NCBI GenBank assembly: GCA_016876055.1
Contig: VHDM01000072.1
Location: forward strand, 1 to 5,482
DNA: 5,482 nucleotides
From: Verrucomicrobiota bacterium
Lineage (GTDB): Bacteria; Verrucomicrobiota; Verrucomicrobiia; Methylacidiphilales; Verrucolacustridaceae
Direction: 5' to 3'
Positions 1 through 5,482 of this stretch are shown here, piece after piece. Position numbers and translations under genes: made by a program. The notes beneath the pieces are model-generated. The model ran no database searches. It was not told the origin of the DNA and saw only the letters and a program-made list of their open reading frames with translations. How positions within the stretch are numbered: position 1 is the first letter of the stretch; every line of letters begins with the position of its first letter.

Positions 1-2129
1 GTGTCAGTGGTGCTGGGAAATACAAAAAGATCGGCCGAAGCGTATGCTTCGGACAATTCTCTGTCGTGCAGCGGACCGGTGAAAAGGGCTTGCGGTAACT
101 TCGCCTTGAGCTCCGGAAGAAAAGGACCGTCCCCTACAAAGGCAAAGCTGACCGAGGCGTCCCCCTTCATCCGGTCGGCCACCTGGGCTAGAAAGTTCAG
201 CTCCTTTTCCTTGGAAATCCTTCCCACATAGAGCACAACCTTTCCCCGCGCTCCCCGCTTTTTCCAGAATTCTGGATGACGGTGCCGCAGGTCAAACACC
301 TCGGTCTCCAGTCCCCGCGGCAGGATGGCCAGCTTTTCCCGCGGTAACCCCTTTTCCACCCACCGGTCTAGGTATTTTTGGGAATTCACATAGACGCGGT
401 CCAGTTGACTGTAGAACCAGTGCATATAATTCCAGGCCATTCCCTCCACCATCGGATCATCCTCGCTGAGAAACCGGGCGTACTGGGGAAAGTCCGTATG
501 GTAAATCGCGCTCACCCGCAGGCCCAGAAGCTTCGCGGCCAAAAGCCCCGTCAACCCCATTGGCCCGGGGGTGCTTAAAATCAACTCCGTGTACCCATGG
601 CGGACCACATGATCCAAAAATTCAAGAATCGGCGGAAAACTCAGCCGCTGTAATTCATATTCGGGGATCATGAACACTCCCACTGGGGAAAAATTGATCA
701 CCCCCTCTTCCGGCTTCAGGTCTGGTCGGCTCGTCAAAATCGTCAGGTCCGCCCCCTGCCGGCGGCCCACAGCCGCCATGGTCCGGATAGTTCGCGCCAC
801 CCCGTTCACATCCTCCAGCGTATCCGTGCACCAGCCTTTCCGCGGGTTCTTCAACTCCGGCGGGCGCCGGCCCGTCAACCGCTCAGCCACCTCGCCCCAC
901 AATTCCCGGTTCACCCGCAAAGCATGGAACGAGTAAAGGTACGGTGCCGTCGCCAGCCCCAGCGGGATCACCCCGGCCAAAGGCTCCAGACCGGCCAGAA
1001 CGTCCCCCTTGCTAACCCGGTCGAGGAAGCGGGTCACGATTCGGAATCCCACGTCGTTGATCACCTTGGATGCCAACCGAAAACTCCTCCGTTCCGGCTT
1101 TTTCTCTTCCTCTAAAACCCTTTGTAACACTTTGCGGGTTTCCGGATTTCCCAGATAATTCGCCAGCTCCTTGCTCAAGCCCCCCTCCGGGGCCTTCCAA
1201 AATTCAAAAATCCGCCCACTCGTGACCATCTCCACTGCATACCTCGCCTTGTCGAGGAAGCTGACCTCCACCGGATTCTCCCCGGCCAAAAACCGGTTCA
1301 CGATCCGCAATAACAATGCCGATCCGCGGGGCGCCCGCTGCCCCACTTTCTCCCGCACAAACTCAAACAGGATGTGAAAAAGCCCGTTCACGAACCGGGC
1401 CGGATCACCACCTGTTCCGTGCGCCGTTCCTTTTCCTTCCGTCACCCCGCGCAGGAAGGAAACTGCGTCCTTGGCCCCCGCCACCTCCGTCCACACCTGC
1501 CCCGCATACAGCCCACAATGGTCGTTCGAACCGCCCACTCGCCCTTTTTTCCAAGGCTCCCGGCCCACCGGATCCAAGCGGTGTTTCTCCGCCAAGGCCC
1601 AGATCGTCTCGGGGGTCAGTGCGTCCAGACACGCCCGCACCACCTCCTCCGCCAGAGGCGACCTCAATCCGTTGATCGTCTCAAACACCGAAAAGAGCAG
1701 GATCAGCTTTTCGAAGTGGTCTGCCGTCATCCGCCCATCCACGCTGATCAACGGGTGCGCCACCGCGTGCACAATTCCCTCTTTTCGCAAAAACGCGCCT
1801 AACTCGATCAAATTGGGACGGAGTTTTTCTATCTCAACAAATTGGCTTTCGTCCACCTGCCACGCCAGCAAATGAACCTTGCACCGGTCTTCCGGGAAAT
1901 AGGTTGTGATTTCCAGCCCGGGGATGAAGCCCTCCCGGCCCTTTAACTCACGGGCCGCTCCCAGCGTGTTGTGATCCGTGATCGTGACGAAGTCGTGACC
2001 GCGCTTCCGCAAGGACTCGTAGAGTTGGCTTGGCTTGGAGAGACTGTCTGGCAGCCCCGCCTTGCGCAAAATCCATTCCGACGGCCGGTTGGAATACCGG
2101 GAATGGAGGTGAAGGTCACACTTGGACAT
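1..2129 (-). CDS. PHP-domain / GT4 glycosyltransferase fusion protein (3' end cut by window edge)
   Basis: An uninterrupted reading frame of 709 codons runs off the left edge. I checked it codon by codon and found no stop. Residues 1-215 form a PHP (polymerase and histidinol phosphatase) domain, with DLHLHS at 5-10, TITDHN at 49-54, GLE at 71-73, H86, AHP at 124-126 and SNDH at 201-204; this family binds metals and usually hydrolyses phosphoesters. Residues 216-425 match no family I recognise; they are mostly helical, with a hydrophobic stretch at 377-403. From about 430 a GT4 glycosyltransferase begins: DVNGVART at 440-447, YHTDFPQY at 543-550, then VGRISKEKE from 635 with R637 and K642 as probable donor-phosphate ligands. 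The sequence ends at FPSTTD, just before the E-x7-E motif. The ATG at 2129 sits directly before the first PHP motif and overlaps the upstream gene by 14 nt. Only a weak ribosome site (CGAG) is visible, suggesting translational coupling. The sugar donor, acceptor and phosphoesterase substrate are unknown; the GT motif resembles glycolipid mannosyl- and sulfoquinovosyl-type GT4 enzymes. Confidence 0.9.
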   Translation of the reverse strand, partial: MSKCDLHLHSRYSNRPSEWILRKAGLPDSLSKPSQLYESLRKRGHDFVTITDHNTLGAARELKGREGFIPGLEITTYFPEDRCKVHLLAWQVDESQFVEIEKLRPNLIELGAFLRKEGIVHAVAHPLISVDGRMTADHFEKLILLFSVFETINGLRSPLAEEVVRACLDALTPETIWALAEKHRLDPVGREPWKKGRVGGSNDHCGLYAGQVWTEVAGAKDAVSFLRGVTEGKGTAHGTGGDPARFVNGLFHILFEFVREKVGQRAPRGSALLLRIVNRFLAGENPVEVSFLDKARYAVEMVTSGRIFEFWKAPEGGLSKELANYLGNPETRKVLQRVLEEEKKPERRSFRLASKVINDVGFRIVTRFLDRVSKGDVLAGLEPLAGVIPLGLATAPYLYSFHALRVNRELWGEVAERLTGRRPPELKNPRKGWCTDTLEDVNGVARTIRTMAAVGRRQGADLTILTSRPDLKPEEGVINFSPVGVFMIPEYELQRLSFPPILEFLDHVVRHGYTELILSTPGPMGLTGLLAAKLLGLRVSAIYHTDFPQYARFLSEDDPMVEGMAWNYMHWFYSQLDRVYVNSQKYLDRWVEKGLPREKLAILPRGLETEVFDLRHRHPEFWKKRGARGKVVLYVGRISKEKELNFLAQVADRMKGDASVSFAFVGDGPFLPELKAKLPQALFTGPLHDRELSEAYASADLFVFPSTTD

Positions 2130-3570
2130 GCTCGGCGTATGAGACTGACCGATATCCCCGCGCCGACAACTCTCCGAGCAGGCTTCCCACCTGATCCCTC
2201 GCAAAGCCCGTCTCCAGGTCTGCCGGATGCAGACTCAATCGCACCAAATCCCGTGCTCCCCAGACCGCCTTCCAAAGCGGCTGCCAGCGCCTCGCAAGGG
2301 CCCTTCTCCACGGGGACCGAAGGCTGTAAGTGCCCGCCCACGCCAAGTCTCTTCGCCCATCCGCTAAATGGAGTACCTCGGTAAGCCGGCAGGTATAGGC
2401 CAATCCCTTCCTTCGCAGGATCCTTTCGGCACTGCGCTCATGTAGCCAGCCAGGCGCTATAAATCCCTTCGCCGCCCAGCCCTGCCGCCGCCAGATTGCC
2501 AAGGCCCGATCGATCCTTGCCTCCGTTTCTGCCGGATCGAGCCGAAAAAACTCCGCCTCCTGTTGGGTGTAAAACTGGGTCCAAAACCAGGAACTTTCGG
2601 GCAAGCCCCGGCGGTCATGAAAATACCCGTGAATCGCCAAGTCGTGGCCCATGCTCTGCCAACTAGCCAGGCTTTTCAGGCTTTTCGCACAGGTCTCGAT
2701 TCCAGGGCCATGGTGATATTCTGGTATTACCAGGATCGAAGCATGGCCGGGACATTGTTTCAGGCAAAACTGCAGCTGGTCGGCGATCCGGTCCCGGGTT
2801 CCAGGGTGAAAGTCGTGCAGGGAAAGCAGTAACTTTTTCTCAATGCGCCCGTACCTCCGCCCGCCCTCCCGCTGCAGATCCTTCCCGTAGAGCCGCGGCG
2901 ACTCCGCCAAATCCTTTACCACCGTGCACAGGGCCACCTCCTCTTTGGAGTGAGACTGAAATTTTGTCACTCTCTTGCGGTCGGTGACCCGGAACCCGTA
3001 CCTTGCAAACGTCCGCTCCCCCCTTCGGTCCCCCCGGGTTACGACCTGACCATATACACACCGCACCCCGTCCCGGGCCGCCTTTACCAAAAAGGCGTCA
3101 ATTAAACCCCGGGCGGACGACACGGCCTTGGCCTCCGGAGTCAGGTTGATATGAAAGTGGGCGGCATCTTTCGGCGCTGCGGGTGTTTCCCTCCTCCCCC
3201 GAAAAATCAACCAAAGTAAATAGCGACGGCTTGCCGACCCGTAGCCCCCGAGCAGCCCCCAGAGCGCCCGCCCCAGCCAACGGGAAAAGCTTTTTACCAG
3301 ATACCTGCGCCGCTTCTTCCGGTCACTCGACGCGGTCAGGTATCCCTCAATTGCCCCAAAGGATCCCTCCAAAACAAAACAGTTTTCCGGCTCGGCATCG
3401 GTGTAAGGGGCCGTCAAGAAATCGGCAAACAACTCTCGGTCCTCGAAGACCGGATCAATCGGTTGACCCAGAAAACCCGTGTCCGCGCAGATCTTCCGGA
3501 TCACCGCCCGGTCTTCCGGTCGGTAAGGCCGCACCCGGAACTTTTCCGCCGGATCATCTCCGCCGCTCAT
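2116..3570 (-). CDS. GNAT acyltransferase / DUF2334-type polysaccharide deacetylase fusion protein
   Basis: This 484-aa protein has two domains. Residues 11-215 look like a GNAT acyltransferase: FRVRPYRPEDRAVI at the start, HFHINLTPE at 138-146, a helix RGLIDAFL after the cofactor loop, and ARYGF at 189-193. A basic, hydrophobic insert lies at about 84-126 and could touch the membrane; similar inserts occur in one GNAT subfamily. Residues about 245-484 look like DUF2334, a branch of the NodB-type carbohydrate deacetylases: SLHD at 250-253, HGYFH at 314-318, APGW at 372-375 and SLHP at 446-449. D253, H314 and H318 are the likely metal ligands. There is no signal peptide, so it is probably cytoplasmic. 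I chose the ATG at 3570 because GGAGG precedes it and the overlap with the upstream gene is only 17 nt; a TTG at 3624 would add 18 residues outside any domain. It may remove one acyl group and add another on an amino sugar, but that is inference. The GNAT cofactor loop is degenerate, so that half might bind without catalysing. Confidence 0.88.
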   Translation of the reverse strand: MSGGDDPAEKFRVRPYRPEDRAVIRKICADTGFLGQPIDPVFEDRELFADFLTAPYTDAEPENCFVLEGSFGAIEGYLTASSDRKKRRRYLVKSFSRWLGRALWGLLGGYGSASRRYLLWLIFRGRRETPAAPKDAAHFHINLTPEAKAVSSARGLIDAFLVKAARDGVRCVYGQVVTRGDRRGERTFARYGFRVTDRKRVTKFQSHSKEEVALCTVVKDLAESPRLYGKDLQREGGRRYGRIEKKLLLSLHDFHPGTRDRIADQLQFCLKQCPGHASILVIPEYHHGPGIETCAKSLKSLASWQSMGHDLAIHGYFHDRRGLPESSWFWTQFYTQQEAEFFRLDPAETEARIDRALAIWRRQGWAAKGFIAPGWLHERSAERILRRKGLAYTCRLTEVLHLADGRRDLAWAGTYSLRSPWRRALARRWQPLWKAVWGARDLVRLSLHPADLETGFARDQVGSLLGELSARGYRSVSYAEHVQV

Positions 3571-4708
3571 AAACCTCCATCTGCCGCGCAAAAGTTCGCT
3601 CCCAGCTGAATCCTTCGGCCACAAATTTTGCCGCGCGCTCCCGGTCGCCCTCCTTCAGGCACGCCGATTTTTTGATCACCGCTTCGGCCAGACCGGTGGA
3701 ACTCGGCTCGTTCGACCACGCCTTGAGGTCGGCCGCCTGCTCTTCCATCGCCCCGCCCCGAAATCCCACCACCGGCAGTCCACATCCTTGGGCCTCGAGC
3801 AGGACCAGCCCGAACGTTTCCCAACGGCCCGGATGGATTAATAGATCCGCCGCCCGGTACCAGTCGGCCAGCTCCTCTGTTTTTTTCACAAAAGGCACCC
3901 TTCGTACGTTGGGGCTGTGCCTGACAAACGTCTCCACCGCGTCAGTCATCTGGCCATCACCCACCATCACTCCGACCCACGGGCTTTTCATCCGTTCTCC
4001 AATCTTTAGCCAGGTCCGCAGGAGCAGGGCCGTATCCTTGTCCGGGGAAAACCTGCCTACGTAAAGAAACACCGGCCGGTCCCGGGGCAGCCCAAGCCGC
4101 GCCCGGATCTCCTCGCGACTTTTTTCTCCCTCGGGCTGAAACACCGTGGTGTCCACCCCCAATGGCAGATGGATCAATCCCTTCAGGGACCAACCGGATA
4201 ACACTTTCATCAGGTGCCGGCTGGCCACAAACACCCCACGGCTGTTTTGGGACATGTTCCGAAGATAATCGCCCGCCACCCGCTCCACCCAGCCCCGTGC
4301 CCAGGTGCCCGCAAACTTCAATACCGTCCGCAACATCGCGTCGGGAAAGTGGGAATGGTAAAACATGAAGAAATCCGACCCCCTCCGGTTGGCCCAATTC
4401 CGGGAAATCATCGCGGCATGGTAAGGGTCCCCCGCTTCCACGACCTCCGGGTGCTGGTCATATAAAATCTTCAGCAAGCCCGGTAAGTCCAGCATCCAGC
4501 GGTATCTCGATGTGCGGTTCACCAGCGGTCCAGCCACCGTCCATAACTGCGTCCTACCCCCCTCCACTTGCTCCGTCCGTGCCCCAGGCACAATCATCAG
4601 ATGCTCATGGTCAGTATGATCCCGGAAATAGCGCCGCTTGGCTTCCAGGTAAGAGCGCACCCCGCCACCCCGGGGGGAATAAATCTGGGTCAGGTCGCAG
4701 ATCTTCAT
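3554..4708 (-). CDS. GT4-family glycosyltransferase
   Basis: This 384-aa protein has the normal length of a GT-B-fold retaining glycosyltransferase. The N-terminal Rossmann domain starts at once with MKICDLTQIYSPRGGGVRS, where the glycine loop at 13-16 lies near the active site. YHSHFPD at 117-123 matches the acceptor-side H-x-D/H-F-P motif of GT4 enzymes. In the C-terminal donor domain, VGRFSPDKD at 217-225 supplies R219 and K224, VGDG follows near 249-252, and WETFGLVLLEAQG at 296-308 holds the E297-x7-E305 catalytic and donor-binding pair. No signal peptide or transmembrane helix is evident, so it should act in the cytoplasm or at the inner membrane face. The ATG at 4708 begins directly at the first beta strand; a TTG at 4756 would add 16 residues and run into the divergent gene. 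No clear Shine-Dalgarno sequence precedes it. It is the first gene of the operon, overlapping the next by 17 nt. Donor and acceptor cannot be read from the sequence. Confidence 0.93.
   Translation of the reverse strand: MKICDLTQIYSPRGGGVRSYLEAKRRYFRDHTDHEHLMIVPGARTEQVEGGRTQLWTVAGPLVNRTSRYRWMLDLPGLLKILYDQHPEVVEAGDPYHAAMISRNWANRRGSDFFMFYHSHFPDAMLRTVLKFAGTWARGWVERVAGDYLRNMSQNSRGVFVASRHLMKVLSGWSLKGLIHLPLGVDTTVFQPEGEKSREEIRARLGLPRDRPVFLYVGRFSPDKDTALLLRTWLKIGERMKSPWVGVMVGDGQMTDAVETFVRHSPNVRRVPFVKKTEELADWYRAADLLIHPGRWETFGLVLLEAQGCGLPVVGFRGGAMEEQAADLKAWSNEPSSTGLAEAVIKKSACLKEGDRERAAKFVAEGFSWERTFARQMEVYERRR
3574..3578 (-). promoter_or_regulatory. Shine-Dalgarno site for the GNAT/deacetylase fusion gene
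   Basis: On the minus strand GGAGG lies 3 nt before the ATG at 3570, inside the last codons of the upstream glycosyltransferase gene. The spacing is short, but this is the only strong purine-rich site near the start, and it is the reason for choosing this ATG over the upstream TTG at 3624. Its position within the upstream coding region fits coupled translation. Confidence 0.6.
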
Positions 4709-4755
4709 GGAAACGAATCTTGAGAATGCCCCTCGTTGTGCTAAATAGGAAGTCA
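4709..4755. promoter_or_regulatory. Divergent intergenic region, probable promoters for both transcription units
   Basis: Only 47 bp separate the starts of the minus-strand glycosyltransferase and the plus-strand deacetylase, so promoters for both directions must lie here or inside the opposing coding regions. The stretch is more AT-rich than its surroundings. On the plus strand TTGAGA (4720-4725) resembles a -35 box and TAAATA (4742-4747) lies 16 nt further on, but transcription from this pair would start almost at the ATG and lose the ribosome site. On the minus strand TATTTA (4747-4742) is a possible -10 element. No box is convincing, and no clear operator palindrome is seen. Confidence 0.35.
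4747..4750 (+). promoter_or_regulatory. Shine-Dalgarno site for the NodB-type deacetylase gene
   Basis: AGGA lies 5 nt before the ATG at 4756, a normal spacing. An in-frame ATG at 4726 has no such site and would give an unusually long n-region before the signal peptide. This decides the start at 4756. Confidence 0.6.
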
Positions 4756-5469
4756 ATGAGGCGGAACGATTTTCTCCGGCTGCTCATGGCGGCTGGTGCC
4801 GGTCTAGCCGTCCCCGTCCGCGCCCAAAACAGCATTGTCATCGAACCGGGCGAGAACGAGGTCAATCCCGCCTTCATCAACTCCGGCCCGGGCTTCGGAA
4901 ACAAGCTCGCCCTGACTTTTGACGACGGCCCCTCGCCGGGCGTGACCGACCGCGTTCTCGACGAGCTGAAAAAGCGGGATATGCGTGCCACCTTTTTCCT
5001 GATCGGGGCCAAGGTCGACGCCTACCCCGATCTCGCCAAGCGTCTCGTCGCCGAGGGGCACGACGTTGCCAACCACACCTACACCCACCCCCGCCTCTCC
5101 CCCATGGGCGACCGTGCCGTCGAACAACAGCTCTCCCGTTGCCAAGACGCCATTGTCCGCCATACCGGCGTCACTCCGGTCTGGTTCCGCCCCCCCTATG
5201 GCGCCTTCCGCAAGGAACAGGGCATCATCGCCTCGCGGATGGGCTTGGGCGTCGCTTACTGGTCTGTCGATCCGCAGGACTGGCGCAAGCCCGGCAGCGC
5301 GGCCATCGCCCAGCGCGTCCTCAACGCCAGCCAGCCTGGTTCCATCATCCTCCTCCACGATCTCCATCCCATGACCGCCGATGCCGTCCCCACCATCTTC
5401 GACGGCCTCCTCGAGCGCTCCTTCACCACCGCTCCCTTCCACAGCTTCGTCGGTTCCCCCTACGCCTGA
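4756..5469 (+). CDS. Secreted NodB-type polysaccharide deacetylase
   Basis: This 237-aa protein is a carbohydrate esterase family 4 enzyme, which removes N- or O-acetyl groups from glycans such as peptidoglycan, chitin oligomers or exopolysaccharide. Residues 1-23 form a signal peptide: a basic start MRRNDFLRLL, a hydrophobic stretch, and a likely signal peptidase cut after VRA at 21-23. The paired arginines and FL recall a Tat signal, but spacing is one residue off the usual RR-x-F-L, so Sec export is as likely. The NodB domain fills residues 50-232 and keeps every motif: TFDDGP at 54-59 (D56 base, D57 metal ligand), H107 and H111 in NHTYTHP, RPPYG at 145-149, DPQDW at 172-176 and ILLHD at 198-202 with H201 as catalytic acid. 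There is no extra binding domain, so this is a minimal enzyme. It is transcribed away from the glycosyltransferase operon, so a shared pathway is plausible but not shown. Codons are strongly C-ending, unlike the minus-strand genes. Confidence 0.93.
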   Translation: MRRNDFLRLLMAAGAGLAVPVRAQNSIVIEPGENEVNPAFINSGPGFGNKLALTFDDGPSPGVTDRVLDELKKRDMRATFFLIGAKVDAYPDLAKRLVAEGHDVANHTYTHPRLSPMGDRAVEQQLSRCQDAIVRHTGVTPVWFRPPYGAFRKEQGIIASRMGLGVAYWSVDPQDWRKPGSAAIAQRVLNASQPGSIILLHDLHPMTADAVPTIFDGLLERSFTTAPFHSFVGSPYA

Positions 5470-5482
5470 CGGGAAGAAAGCG

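Noticed and set aside
1316..1875. Overlapping plus-strand open frames of 119-142 aa
   Set aside because: They are Pro/Arg/Ser-rich antisense shadows of the PHP-GT4 gene, in a region where the minus frame reads as a coherent PHP domain and middle region.
3571..3624. Start of the GNAT/deacetylase gene at TTG 3624, giving 502 aa
   Set aside because: It would overlap the upstream gene by 71 nt and add 18 residues outside the domain, while the ATG at 3570 has GGAGG just before it.
4720..4747. Sigma-70-like promoter TTGAGA - 16 nt - TAAATA for the deacetylase
   Set aside because: The -10 match is poor and the implied transcription start falls next to the ATG, which would leave out the ribosome site at 4747-4750. 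I kept only a general low-confidence promoter region.
4510..4755. In-frame upstream extension of the plus-strand deacetylase to 319 aa
   Set aside because: The extension lies antisense to the well-supported glycosyltransferase, has no domain, and would bury the signal peptide in the middle of the protein.
4709..4756. Start of the first glycosyltransferase at TTG 4756, giving 400 aa
   Set aside because: The extra 16 residues precede the first beta strand, the codon is TTG, and it would consume the whole intergenic gap up to the divergent start. The ATG at 4708 begins exactly where GT4 proteins usually begin.
4804..5442. 212-aa open frame on the minus strand opposite the deacetylase
   Set aside because: It is rich in Gly, Glu and Asp in a way typical of the antisense of a GC-rich gene, and matches no family; the plus-strand frame has all NodB motifs.
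5470..5482. Terminator after the deacetylase
   Set aside because: Only 13 bases follow the stop codon before the window ends, too few to show a hairpin.

Overview
The window is a GC-rich, densely coded bacterial segment (GC looks near 60% by eye). It holds four protein genes: three overlapping minus-strand genes forming one probable operon, and one divergent plus-strand gene. There is no rRNA, tRNA, CRISPR array or insertion sequence that I can see. Taxonomy cannot be fixed from the sequence. A Gram-negative, GC-rich lineage is likely, and something in the PVC/Verrucomicrobiota or Desulfobacterota range would fit the gene content, but that is a guess.

Minus-strand operon, in transcription order from about 4708 down to the left edge: (i) a 384-aa GT4-family (GT-B fold) glycosyltransferase; (ii) a 484-aa fusion of a GNAT acyltransferase domain with a DUF2334-type polysaccharide-deacetylase domain; (iii) a protein of at least 709 aa joining an N-terminal PHP metal-phosphoesterase domain, a long helical middle region and a C-terminal GT4 glycosyltransferase domain. 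The left window edge cuts gene (iii) just before its expected catalytic E-x7-E motif. Adjacent genes overlap by 17 and 14 nt, so co-translation of the three is very likely.

A 47-bp intergenic gap (4709-4755) separates the operon from a divergent 237-aa secreted NodB-type polysaccharide deacetylase that keeps all its usual catalytic motifs.

Together the genes look like a set for building and remodelling a glycoconjugate: a glycolipid, an exopolysaccharide or another envelope glycan. Two glycosyltransferases add sugars, one protein carries both deacylase-type and acyltransferase-type domains, a PHP domain offers a phosphoesterase activity, and an exported deacetylase could act on the product outside the cytoplasm. 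The substrate is unknown. The most unusual points are the two domain fusions, the degenerate acetyl-CoA loop of the GNAT domain, and the Asn at an expected metal-ligand Asp of the PHP domain.
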